Assembly: GCA_003952965.2 (NCBI GenBank)
Contig: CM025851.1
Span: 3,249,307-3,313,306, forward strand
Direction: 5' to 3'
Length of the DNA: 64,000 nt
Origin: Morella rubra
Taxonomy: Eukaryota > Streptophyta > Magnoliopsida > Fagales > Myricaceae
Below, in pieces: positions 45,667 to 58,500 of the stretch (position 1 is the first letter of the stretch; each line of letters begins with the position of its first letter). Made by a program: the position numbers and the translations under genes. The notes below the pieces were generated by a model. That model was not told the DNA's origin. It ran no database searches and saw nothing but the letters and a program-made list of their open reading frames with translations.

Positions 45667-46780
45667 GCTCTCTCAGAGTTATGTCGTTGATGTCATATGT
45701 ATCCTTGTGTTTTACGAGGCGTAATTCTTTGTGTGTAACAAAATATGTCTGCTTGACAAATAAAAGCAAAAAAAACAAAAACAAAAATATGTCTGCTTGT
45801 TTCATGTTGTCTTTACTCTTTGTTCATTTCTCATTGAGAGAAGAACTTTTCGGCAAATGAGGGAATAAAATATGTAAGGTTCAATGATTTTACTTATTAA
45901 TTTACTATTTTCATCGATTCTTATTGTCATCGTTTATTGCAAATGATATGCGTGATCCCTCAGCCAAAAAACAAATGACGTGTATGCTAAATTCAACGTC
46001 AATCTCCCATGGAATTTAAACAAAGCTAGCTGGCGTATTATGAACCACGACAGCCAATTTCAGTCGGACTTGTCTTCGGGTGCAGTTCAACTAATACCTA
46101 CCAAAGATATTTGACCCGGCGTCATGTTGAGGCCCTTGTGGTGCTGGAGATGTTCGTTTGATAAAAAATTGTAAGATTTGAAAGAATTCGAATATATTTA
46201 TGTAGATTGAAATTTTATAGTTTTTGTGTAAAAATTGTGAAAATTATAAAGATAAGAGTTTGTAAAAAAGGTGAAGAGATGATTTGATAATTTAATTTTA
46301 TTTATTTTTTACGAAGTTTTGTTACAATTTTTTTTTTTGAAAAGTCATTATAGTTTACGTGAAAAGTTGTTGGAGATTGTGTAAAAGGTATTAGTGTTTG
46401 TGTATGAATTTTTGAGATTTTAAATATTCATTTATTAATTTTGTTGAATATATTTGAATTCTAGAATACTTTTACAAATGAACTTGTCCTAAAATTCACC
46501 GGATGACCTTTATGTAAATCAATCTACTCCTCAAACTGAGGCAGGGCACTACTTGTCGGACAAATACCTGTTTTGAAGTTAGTTGACGAAGCTCCATTTT
46601 TAGAACGACACCCACCGAACTTTCTTCTAGACGTAATTGTGAGGCAAAGAAGGAAGAGGCGAAGAAGACCGCCTCTTATACTGTTATACATCGACCATTG
46701 ATGATTGACCCATGAAACCCCAAAAAGAAACCTCCAGGCGAACAAAGTTGCTTCTGTTTCTCCAACAAGAGGGAACATAA
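45667..46780. other. intergenic region with a MITE
   Basis: 3'UTR of the preceding gene, then AT-rich DNA. The MITE at 46138-46500 is listed separately. A minus-strand ORF at 46524-46778 has no recognisable content. Confidence 0.5.
46138..46500. mobile_element. AT-rich MITE with imperfect TIRs
   Basis: The left end GGAGATGTTCGTTTG and the reverse-complemented right end GGACAAGTTCATTTG match, and the similarity continues inward through AGAATTC and AATATATT. It is about 360 bp with no ORF. The end motif resembles the GATGTTC start of the MITE at 13294. The target duplication is unclear. Confidence 0.5.
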
Positions 46781-46788
46781 TTTCTTAT

Positions 46789-46940
46789 TGGGCTGAGCAA
46801 CTTTGAAGCTCACATGTCCGGCCCAAATATCGTCGAAAGAGATTTGGGCTGCTACCGAAGAATTTTATGCCTCAAACTCAAGTTCGGGCCAAGATCAGCT
46901 GTAAAGGAACAATTGGCATCTTTATTGGTTATGTGGCCCA
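46789..46940. promoter_or_regulatory. cluster of site II (TGGGCY) motifs upstream of PUS5-like gene
   Basis: Four motifs lie within 150 bp: TGGGCT at 46789 and 46845, and GGCCCA at 46820 and 46935. Site II elements are bound by TCP factors and are common in promoters of plant housekeeping and organelle-related genes. They sit 170-320 bp before the predicted start codon. Confidence 0.5.
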
Positions 46941-46972
46941 ATTGAGATTAGCAAGGTTGAAACTTCAGATTC

Positions 46973-47101
46973 ATGTCGGCCACCATCCGATCATCGGATC
47001 CAGTGGTCTGTAGTCTCGACGTTCTCCTTCCAGTCGAACTCGGACCAAAACTGTGGTCCCCTTCAAGCTCACTAGCTCAGCCCGTCCCTCATCGTTCCTG
47101 A
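46973..47101 (+). other. 42-codon upstream ORF of the PUS5-like gene
   Basis: ATG at 46973 opens a frame of 42 codons that stops at TGA 47099-47101, 7 nt before the chosen main start, in a different frame. If transcription starts upstream of it, it could reduce translation of the main frame. Confidence 0.35.
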
Positions 47102-47108
47102 TCGTCCC

Positions 47109-50100
47109 ATGTCGAATCCTGCAGAAACTCGTCAGTCTCAGACATTCGGATTGCCCTGGCCCGATCTCAACGACGGTTTGTTCTACACAGACGTCGTCCG
47201 GCCCTCCGATTCCGGTCCTCTCACTTCCTACTGCCAAACTTGTTAGAATCAAATTATGTATCTCTCGATTACGGAGAAAACAAAGTAAAAGAAGGAGGAT
47301 AATGGGAAAATCGTGTTGTTTTCTTTCTTTGTTTTGAGTTGGTTTACGCTAATCAATCTCTCTGACACACCACATAATTAAGAAGGTTAAAATCGACCAG
47401 TTCGAAATGAAGTGAAGGAAATTGGTTTTCTTTTTCCTGCTTTGACCTTGAATATGCGTTCGATTTACAGAAATGTCACTGATCGAGTTCTACTTTAGCA
47501 AATACAAGAATTCAGCTCCTCGGTTAGGGTAAGCCTATTGAATCCAATCACTTGTTTGGCTTTTTTAGCTTTCCATTTGATCAGTTCTCTGTCGCATCCT
47601 CTCCCTGCTATTTTCGCGTAAAATAAAGGGGTAATCGTTAACAGAGACTGTTTAAGTACTTTTTCACTAATTTTGTGCAAATTATTGAGCAGTTGGATGC
47701 AACGAATTGGGAACGGACAGGTCAGATTATCCAAATCTAGAAATGCTTTTCTTTTCAGAATAAATTCTGTCACGATATAGTAATCCTTAAGAGTCCTTGG
47801 GTTTGCCGGTCTGCGCAGATAACAATTGGTGGTGCGGTTGTTACAGATCCCAACACAATCCTCAGGTTCTTCAATGGAAGCTATATCGCCGTGAATTATT
47901 TCTGAACTCCGTGCCTGAGAGATTCTTAATGTTGCTTTCTAACTTTCTCTACGTTATGTAATCACATTACTAGAGTCGGTTCGGAGCTTGTCTACCATAG
48001 ACTTCCGTGGAGAGAGCCTGATGCGCCGTACTTGCTCGATATTTTATATGAGGATGAGGATATGGTATTTTTAATTGCTTGTTTTCTTTAAGTTCAGTAT
48101 TGATAAGGATGTGGATTTAAGTCAATTCATGTCTGTAATTTTTCTTTTTCTTTTTTCTAAGCAACATGTCTGTAATTTTTCGTTACGTGTCTGAGTTTAT
48201 CTTTTAACCAGTTGAAACGAGGGAGTTACGACACGAAATCATGTCGGTTCCTCGTCTAATTATTATGTGTCATTTTGATTCATTTCATTATTACGTTCTC
48301 AGATTGCCCTTAGTAAGCCTTCTGGCCTTCAAGTCTTACCTGGAGGCCTTTTCCAGCAACGGACGGCTTTGAGACAGCTTCAGTGGAGGGCAACCAAGCA
48401 GAGTTCTTCTCCATCATGCCAAGAACCACAACCAGTTCCTGTTCATCGATTGGGAAGGGGCACTTCAGGTTAGACCATGAAATATTGATGCCGAATAACA
48501 TTACCCAAAACGTGGTTGTCCATCACCATGGCTTGGTTTGTTTAGGCGGAGTTGTGTCCATAAAGTTATGGTGATTACTAGTTTGTTTCTCTAGTAGATA
48601 ACAGATTGATATTTCTTGCTCCTGTATATATAATACTTTTCTCACTGTATTGATCTACTTGTGCCAGTAAACATGTTTCTTTTCATGGTGATTATGCAAC
48701 AGTTGGTGATTCTATCTAATTATATTCCTGTTTGCTTGTTTGACTGGGGGATACAGGAATATTGCTCTGTGCCAAGACGTATCTCGCCAAAACTCAACTT
48801 GCGGCATACTTTGCAGATGGGACATCTCTCGTTGAAGTTAATAGGTTTAATGACCTGTTTCATTGTCTTTTTTCTGCTTATGTTAGCCAATCTTCATTGA
48901 TTATATGATACCTTTCCTACCGGTTCTAGTTTTTTTTTTTTTTTTTTTTTCTGTAGTCATGATTACTGTTAGGTTCTACAATCCTGAGGCAATAAATTAT
49001 ACTTCTTATGGCCTGGAGAAGTGTGGGGGGAGGGACTCCTAGGAAAAATTTAGTGGTCAGAGCACAACACATAGGTGTGCGTCATGGCATCTTACAACGG
49101 CACAATTTTTTTTGAAAAAATTCAACGGAAGATGCTATCTAGGCATGAAGTATCTCCTTCCAGTATGCTGAATCCTGGAAATCATTGCATAGTCATGACT
49201 GACTTGAAGAGAGGGCCGATGAAGCCTCAAGGACAACCATTCTCATTCTAGATTGAGTTGTTGATGTGGCTAAATGATTGGCAATGACCTGAACACTGGA
49301 ACAGCACTTCTTTAGCCCACACTAAAATGTCCAGAAGCTCTATTTTGGCAAATTCCTTAATATCTGGCCACGGCATATCAATGATGCTTACATAGATACA
49401 CTTAGAAGTTTGTTTTCTTCATTTGAGTCGGAACTACAGGGGTACTGTTATTCAACTTTAGTTATTTTGCAACATGAAGAATTCACAGCTCATTGATTGC
49501 ATAATTATAAAATGAATATGAAGTATGCACTGTGAAAAAACAGCTGATAATGTGAGGCTATTTTTATTTTGTTGGCGTATTGTAAGTGTTACTCAGACAG
49601 CTTTAACTTTTTTGTTCATAGTATGTGCTGCTGATGAAATCTGCAATTTTACAAATGCAGAAATACCAACATGGAGATCTGTGGAGTAAGAAAAATTTTG
49701 AAGATATACCGGGCACTGGTGACGGGGATACTTGATAAAGATAAGGTAACACTCTAGAATGACATTTCTTTTCCTTCTACTTGCAGGCGTGCACACATGT
49801 CTGCCTGTGCTCTCTGACTGGTATAGTGAGTTTTCATTTCTAATGCATGACTGCCATAAATAAGGCGGATTAGTCAATGGATCAATTATGTCTGCCGCTT
49901 TTGTCAGTCCTGTCATACTATTGACTTTGAAAAATTCTGCATAGGACTGATAAAAACACATCCTCTTTGATAAGAGGACAGGGAGGAATCAATTAGAAGC
50001 TAAGGTGGAAAGAATAAAGAGTTCTGGTTACAATATGATCTGCCTAGAATAGAACTTAAAGGCTACTTTCTTCACAAGGCCTTCTTGGTCTTCTTGGACT

Positions 50101-53100
50101 TAGTCGCATTCCCTAATCTTTGCACTCCATTTCTAACGTAGTGGAATGGAAGCTTTGAATACGTCCAATGTAGGTCAGACAATAAAAAAAATCATTGGAA
50201 AGTATGGACACTTGAAAGAGCCAGTTGCAATCACAGGATTGTCCTGAATAAATTACGAAATATGTCTCAGATAATCAGGGAGTCATGTATGATAAATGGA
50301 AATCGAATGAATGACTAATTTCTACAGTCTAATCAGATTCCAAATGAAATCAATTCATTATAACTTTGAAGAAAAAAAAGAAAAAGAGGCTGAAGGTGCT
50401 GTTCATCTTCTCTACGTCATCAATTCACTTGGCTGATTTTATGGTCTTTTTAATCTTTTTTGCATTCTGATAGTTCTGCTGTTTAGGCCCTTTTTTTATT
50501 GGAGAGTTTTTCCACTTTAAACTTGGTCAATGTTCCCTAACTCACATGGCATGCTGTCCTCCTTGAAAATAAGGCAGAGGATGGGGTTGTGGGGGATTGG
50601 GTTCATGGGTAACTTACCAACACAAAATAAACATGTCTTCAGTTAAAACTCTGTATTAGCAGTCCTGTGAGTGAAAGTTATGTTTGCTATGCAGGTAATG
50701 ATAAAACAGCCCATCGGAATGGTCAAGTATCCTGGTGTTGCTAGGGGACTTTATGTTGCTTCTTCCTCAGGTTTATATATTTAACCTATGTCATAAATTA
50801 TGGTTTTCTTGGATGTGACATCCACTTTCTATTTCACAAGTAATGTGGTTTTCTATTCATGTTGTAGTCAAACAATGTTGATACAGTATTGACTGTGTCG
50901 TTATTCACTGCCAGAGTGATTCTTGGTTTTCAACCTCATATCTTTGCTATTCTATTTTTAACCCTTTCATTAACTTCTCATTTTGACCAGGGAAACCAGC
51001 TCTGAGCAAAGTTGATGTTCTTGAGAGAGATATGCAAGGGAACAACACGTTGATCCAGGTTCTGCAATTTATAATTTAATGCTTGGATGCAAAATCATAT
51101 TCACCGTCTTTAATATAGTGTATCTTGAATGATTGTTTTCCTCCGTTTCATTTCTCCAGTGTCACTTAGCAGTAAGCATTTTTTCCTTAATGTGAAGTAC
51201 GCTTCTGGCCCTACTTTCATTCATCATCTTTCTATTCCATTCCCATATTTCCAGTTGCAGAAGTGTTGACATGAGATTTTTACCATTGTTTCAACGTTAG
51301 ACCAAATCCATTTGCTTTCAGCTGATGAAGTATGACAGATGGCACTCTTCCATGGTGTGATTTAGTCACATTTGCCAAGTGGAGTAAATGGGTGCCTTAC
51401 CAACCTAGACAGCGTCATGTCATTGGCCATTAGGTGGAAGCAAATATACTTTTTTTTTTTTTTCTAAATGAAAGCAAATATACTTGGATGGAGGAAATGG
51501 TGAAAGAAAAAACCAATTGTGCGAATGGGAAGGCAGGAATGAAATAGGAACATGATTGAGAGTTGGACCGAAGTGTACTCAACAACAGTAGCATTCACAA
51601 TGGCAACCGTGATTTCTAATTGTACAAGAGAGTCAGAGAGAGCCAGAAATATTTACCACAGTTTCAAATATCAGCCAGCCCTACACTGTAGTTGAATGAA
51701 ATTTATTAATTCATAGTCCTCAATTTGGCAATTAAGTAGTGACCCAGTTTTGGAAACTTGATCCAAGCTTCAAATGTCAGCCAGCACTGATCAGGAGTTG
51801 ACCTGCGTATCTTGGGATTACTTGTTAAACATTCACAACAGGGAAATTGAGACATGGATTTTTGGAGGAAAGAATTTTCAGTCCTTTCCTTCTTTTTATA
51901 GGATGAATGTATAATATTCTCTAATGTGTTGATATATTTAACAGGTTGAAATTCAGTCAGGACGGCCCCACCAAATTCGTATCCATCTTTCTTTCATTGG
52001 GCATCCTCTGTTGGGTAGGTGTTAATATCTCTATACTTTCTTAATGTCGTTCTCAATGAATATCTCTGTAGTTTTTATGCATTTCTACATTTCACAAAGA
52101 ATTCAGTATGGCTGGCCAACACTTAGAGGGGAGGATTAGATGAAAAGTTTCTACAACTTCACAGACATTACCTTGTTTCATTCTAACAGCCTAGAGCTTT
52201 AGAAAAAGAGGGAGCCCGTCTTCCATAAACAACAAATAAGTTGGTACATTTCCGATATAAACCAAAAGGTATAAAGAAGTAGTACTTGTTAATTGTACTA
52301 TCCTTATAATGTTATATACCACACGCCCAAATCTTTCCTCGTTGAGTAAAATCTTCTTGCTTCTTTCTTTTTGACCCATTGCAATCTCTTTTTATTTTGG
52401 TAACAATCCTAATTACAGAACATCTGAGCAAGTAAGAAAAAGGAAAAAAAAAACTATCCCTGCCATTTCTCAGGCACTGGTGCTTCTCGGAGGAAAGATA
52501 AGAACATAGCGAAATTCAATTCTCCTACTGTGAAGCTGAATATTGCCTAGATGGAGAGTATGGTGCGGACCAATAGATCAGGAGTTGAGACCTTTCTCCA
52601 ACTCCAGCAAATTATCTTGGATGACTGGGTTGGTGAGACCTATTCCTCATCTAGGAACTCTACATTCTCAAACTGCAATAATATATTCCTATTTCATGTT
52701 TGGTGTTACCTTTTGGCCTACAGTCCATGAAGACTGTGATGGGTAGCAACGTCAGTGTCTTACTCTCTCTGCTCACTTCTTTTGCAGCATTGGCACATAC
52801 ATGCACTTCCATGAACCAGAGTGTTCTCAACATGAGCATTGTGGTTGGCTTGAAGTACCACATAATATTTTGCATCAATGTATAAACTATGAAGCCTCTG
52901 CATAAAGATCCTTGTCTATTCAAATATTTTACAGATTATGAGCCAATTTTAGTGCAAATCTCAAGCACTTTTTCAGAGAAACACTTGTATTATCTTACAA
53001 ATATCTGCTATTTTCCATGTGAAAATCTTCAGATCTCACATCTGGTAAATTAATTATTTTGCTTATTTGTGTTTAGCTGCTAGAGCGCTTCACCTGGTCA

Positions 53101-54542
53101 TGAAGTGCAAATTGGATCAAATATGTTAAATGGATAGAGTTTGAAGATTTTGCCTCTTAGCAGGTGATCCGCTTTATGTTGATGGTGGACAACCAAAAGG
53201 CTTTGATCCTGAATATGTTGAAGAAAGTTTTGCAAATGACGGGTATGCAAACATCTTAGTTACATTGTCAATCCCATGGTATCTTTTCCTAACTTCTGGT
53301 AGATTAGAGAAAGATTCCCTTTCATATGGAAACCTTGCTTAATGTAGCTTTTGAGATCACTAAAAGATCACATCTAGTTAGGAACTATACTCACTGAGTA
53401 GACAAAAGTATACTTGCTAACTGTTTTCCGATGTTTTTTTCTTCTGATAACTAGATCTGTACTCTTAGATGAGCTTGCACAAGCAAGACACAATTTGCAG
53501 GTCACCTCTTAGATGGTGGCTTAATCTTGTGTTTGAGTGCCAAAATTTTGGGCCTGATTTAAAAAATTATAAAATAATCTCTCTTTCTCCATCAAATTAT
53601 TCTTTTTCATTATAATATTCATTCAAATCTTCTCTCTCTTCACTTTTTCACCAACTCCCATAAACTATCTTCACTTTTTCACCAACTCTCATACCTCAAA
53701 AGTTTAACCACCCCAAAATTTTAAACCTTCCTATGCATGTTATACATACCAGAAGAAGACATTTTCTATACTGGTTATAACTCCACCCCATTCCATTATT
53801 AAGTATGTTCCTTGAATTCGATGAAGGAACGATTAGTATAGTAAGATGATCCCGTCTATGCATGGAGGATGGATCAAAGATACTACTCCAGTTTCGCATG
53901 AATATCTTGTGATGCTTGTTGCAAGAAACATTTTGGAATTGCAATTGAATGTATGGACCGCCTTTTCCTTTTTCCTGAGTATAGTTGACCTACTCATTAG
54001 CTTTCTCTTCTTGTTTTTTTCTTGAAAGTTGGGTTAAGTATACATTATCTTCTCCTTATGTCATGTCATACTGTAAAACAGCTTCATCGATTGCCTTTGT
54101 TTGACTAGATGAGTGCTGCCACTGAAACTGAGAAAAGAAAAGTGTTGATCATGGAAGTCACTTTTTGTCTCGAAACTTGTAGAGGATACCAGAGGCCGAC
54201 AAAACCTGTTCCAGGAGACTGTGGCTACTACTTGCATGCGCATCAACTGGTTCTCTCTCACCCAACGACCAATCAGGTGAGTATAGGAATATAAGATTCA
54301 AAAATCCGTTGGGCCTTATTTCTTTAGTTTAGCAAGGCATATGGAGTCCCTTGCTCTCTAGAGGTTACTTTTTTTGGCTATTTTATGATCATCATAGATG
54401 CTTTCAGAAAATGCTCTCTCTCTCTCTCGTTCTTGTTTGTTAGCTTTATGAACTGCTGCCATTGCAGGTGATCAAAATCACTGCTCCTCTCCCATCTGTC
54501 CTCCAAACACAGGAGGAGGCGAAAGCAAACAACAACAATTAG
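47109..54542 (+). CDS. RNA pseudouridine synthase, RluA family (PUS5-like)
   Basis: Isomerises uridine to pseudouridine in RNA if active. Fourteen exons join in phase to 376 residues: 47109-47214, 47471-47528, 47693-47720, 47819-47865, 47974-48064, 48303-48468, 48757-48844, 49661-49745, 50695-50770, 50991-51058, 51945-52014, 53164-53242, 54183-54276, 54468-54542. It has an S4-like RNA-binding start (GWMQRIGNGQITIGGAVVTD), LYEDEDMIALSKPSGLQVLP, the active-site region HRLGRGTSGILLCAKT, then IYRALVTG, VEIQSGRPHQIRIHLSFIGH, GDPLY and YYLHAHQL. The catalytic motif normally reads HRLD; here the Asp position is Gly. The exon 1 donor (GATTCCG|GTCCTC) is the least certain junction. No clear transit peptide is seen. 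Confidence 0.88.
53524..53725. mobile_element. MITE-like copy in an intron of the PUS5-like gene
   Basis: It starts GTGTTTGAGTGCCAAAATTT and ends CTCAAAAGTTTAACCACCCC, and the middle matches the reverse complement of the MITE at 13294-13510. A 30-bp internal unit (CTTCACTTTTTCACCAACTC) is repeated. It lies in the intron between exons 12 and 13. Confidence 0.55.
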
Positions 54543-55529
54543 CAGCAGAACTATTTAATATGCTGCTGCTGTCAGTTGACTGCAGAGAATTTTAAGATGA
54601 TTTTGTTCCTCTTGTTTGAAGAAGAAACCTTCCACCATCCAAATGGCCATTCCAGCATAATGGTTGATGTATTATTAGTATGGCCATAAATTTCCATCAC
54701 AGATAGTATCTTTCTGGATATTTCCGAGAGAGGGCAGTATGCACATATATGCCATAATGATTTTCTTGAGCATCTTTGACAATCGACAGGTTTGATGGAG
54801 AAATTTTGGAGATGATGGCTTTCGTAACAAGTCATATGCTCAACAAATGGCTGAACGCCCCTCAACTACTCTTCTCCGAGCGGAAAGAACTCATTCCGTT
54901 TCACGACTTTTACAACAGGTGTCTCCTCTTATCAAACATCAAGGAGCAATAATCTATTTCACAATTGATGCAGGTCCCACTATAGACTTCACCTCCGACC
55001 TACTGTCGTTTATAGATACTAGTCGTCCCTGGAAATGAACTATCAAAATACTCGGAAGGCTTCAGTTACATTTGGATCAAGCCACAAAAAGACTTTTTTT
55101 CTGGGCACAAGAAATGAGAGTTAAGAGAACAGGAAACACCCCGCTTTCAGGGCTGACTGAAAACAACAGGGACCAGAAGTGCGAACTAGGAAAGTTATCA
55201 CAACCGCAGAAGAATACAGATGCCCAGCACTGCATAAAGAATAAACGGTCAACCGTAGAATAAGTGATGGCAAGACAAATGATTGCATAAGAAATTGGAA
55301 TTGCCCTCCCTACTTTCACAGATTATTTCTGTATTTCCATCAATACAACAAATTAAAGCTGCTGGAATATTACAAGCGCCTAAAACACCTTACCAAAAAG
55401 ACGGACTTTGAGAACCGTCCATTGCCCTATCATTTAATTGAACGATACAAAAACTATTATACAGAATGCGGCAACGAAACATATTTGCCACTGAGGGCCT
55501 CATCATGAGGCGCCCTCTGATCACATCTA
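54543..55529. other. convergent intergenic region between PUS5-like gene and PWR
   Basis: It holds the 3'UTRs of two genes transcribed toward each other. Small ORFs on both strands have no recognisable content. Confidence 0.55.
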
Positions 55530-58500
55530 CTACCTGCCTATGTCCCCCTTGCCTCTCCAAGAATCTTCCTCTCTAATGATGCTCCCAGTCTGCCCACCAT
55601 ACTGGTCACTTTTGGCATAGTGCATCTTAATAGCTGCCACGGGATCAGATACGCCACTGCACGGTCCCCCAACAAGAACTCCCCGTCCTACTACATTCAT
55701 TCCAACCACCCCCATTCCCTGGGGCTGTAAACTCGAGACCGCTTCAAATCCGTGTCTTTGCATCTCGGAGAACAATAAGTCTTGCCGCTGTTTCATATCT
55801 ACAGTGAATGGCTGCACCTTAGAGCCCTCTCGACTCCTATATACCTGATGATCAACCAATCCATTGCTGCTACTCACTTCCCTCGTCGGAAAAACCGACA
55901 CGCCATTCAAATTTCGATCATTACTCTTGACAACAGCCTGCAATGGCAGTGGTTCTATCTTGGGAGGCGGAGTAGGATAATTGCCAAAAGCAGCAGGATA
56001 TTTCGCCAGCAAGATGGCAGAATCAGGCAAAGATGAAAACCCAGTCTGTATTCTATTCCCATCCCAGAAGCCATAACTCCTCATTGCAACATTCTCGAGG
56101 CCCAGGTAATTGTTACGATCAAACTTCAGGAGAGTCGAATTCCCATCCACATCCCGGTGGCCCGGAAATTTAAGATTAGGTAATTTGCTGCTTAAATTAG
56201 AATTTTGCATCCCCTTTTCTTCGTTTTCATGGGTACTGGAATTCAACTTTTGAATAGGGGAAGGATGACTGAGTATCTGGCCAAACAGTTTCACATCACC
56301 ATTCCTGCCTGGTTTATCCGTATCTGACAAGCTCCGTGAATGAGCCCTTGAATGGACATTAGATTGTTCTACCTTTTGAGACAGAAGTGGAAGTTCAGCC
56401 ACTGAGCTTTGAGGCTTTGAACTGCTGCACTTCTGAAGATAGCAATCCTGTGTCACATGAAGAGCGGAGATGCTCCGGTCTGACTGGGAAAGGATTTTAA
56501 GTTCAGAAAGCTTCCTGCAATTCACATTCCCATTCATCTCTTTCTTGCTTGACATCTGCAATGGATAGCCTCTGAGAATCTTGGGGGATTCAACATGATT
56601 CAACGAAGGATGGCCTGACAAATGCTGGTGAAAGTCATCTCGATTGACAGACTTAGGAGACTGTTTATCCCTCTTCCCATGAAAATCAAGTGTCGATGAC
56701 AGTCTATCTTGATTAAGTGCTTTATCACATAAAATGGCAGCAGAATCTTGAGACGCAGAACTTGCAGTAGCAGGGGAATTCTGCTGTGTCAACAAGTTGA
56801 CGTGAGGCTTTTCCATAGAATCCAAGTCCAAGGAAACTTTATGCTGGCATTCAGGGTTGAGACTTAAACCAGAACAAGAACTCTCTGCAGCCAGATGAGA
56901 AGCATTTCCTCCTGTATTAGAAGCTTGTATTGAACTTTGTAAGCCACTTGGGCCACTCGTATCCGCATCACATCTTTCATGCTCTCCATTGTTCAAACTA
57001 CTTTCTGGCAACAGCAATCCCTGCCCCTTTAATTCATTTTCAAGCTCCCCAGAAGTGACAGTTATATTCTCCACCAAAGCTTCTGAATTCAATGCCATTC
57101 CTTCTCCAACAGATACCTGTTCTGCAGTGGAAATACCTTGTTCAATCACTTGACCTCCTCCACTTTCTTTCCGGGCCAAGTAAACAGCACTTAAATGACC
57201 ATGCATTGACTCAGACCGGTTTTGAACAGCACCCTTAATGTTACTGTCACCATGAACAACTAGCTCAACCCTATTCTCCGTCTGACACGCATCAGAAACC
57301 AAAGTTTCAACAGTGTCAGAATCTTTATAGTCCATCTGCCCCATCCCATTGTTCCACTCTGACCTACTCAGGTCAGATTGCAAGTTCACAATTTTAGCAG
57401 GCTCAGCTTTGTCAGAGTTTGAGTTCATAGCGGTCGAAGGCAAATCCTCATCCACTTTACAGCCCAATTTATTGGCACAGAAAACCGAGCCAGCCTCAAT
57501 AGGCTCTACACCACAAGCATCTTCAGCATCACTTCCACCTCCATTAGCATTATCACTCACTGGTGTTCCCACATTTCTAGGTCCCGGATACATCAAATCA
57601 AGACCAAGGCACTTCCTAGCCTTACTAAAGAAAACCTTGCATTGATCCCGTGATCTTGTTCTCACACAGCGCGAGATCATCATAAAATCCTTGCCATAAG
57701 ATGACACTGCCTGTATAAAGATAGACTTCTCCTCATCTGTCCAATCAGAAGGATCCATTTCCCCACAGCTCTCATCGGAACAAGTCTCATCATCATCATT
57801 CTGCGTGACATCAGGTGTCATAGGCCGCTTTATTCCAGAGTCCACCTTCTGGCACTTCCACTCCCGATAGCTCTCTCCAGGATCAACAGAGCTTGTAATG
57901 CAAGAACTCATAGCCTCTGACGACAGCGAACCACCTATACCAGCTAAAACATCAGCAGCAACCGTTTCTTTTTCATTCCCAACGATATCAAAACTACTAC
58001 ACCTTTCAAAAGCACAATCATCAGCCCACAATGTTCTAGAATCACCATAGCCACCGAAAAAGACTCGTCCAGCACTTGAATGCCGGTTCCTCGCACGGTC
58101 AGCACGAGATTGGTCATCAGCATGAGCTGCCATCATTGAAGCTTCACCTAAAATATCAAGTGAAGCAGCATTCGTCTCACGATTCCACTTTTTCCCTGAC
58201 AGATAGGTTGTACTAAAGACCTTCGCTTGCTTACTGCAATTCTGCTTCTTCTTTGTTTTCTCAAAACAATCAGATTTGTGATTTTTGTAGTAAAACTCCA
58301 CACAATCTGCAGTCGTCTTGTGGTCAAAAAAAGAAGCAATCTTCCTGAAATCTTTCCCAAAGGAGGCTAGCTTATCCACAAAAATTTCTCTCTCTTCAGG
58401 AGTCCAGGGATTGATCATAGCCCGTTCTTTCTCAACAGCACAGGGGTCTTCAACTAGTCCATTACTGGAGAAGAACTTCGACGCTACTTTTTCCTTCTTA

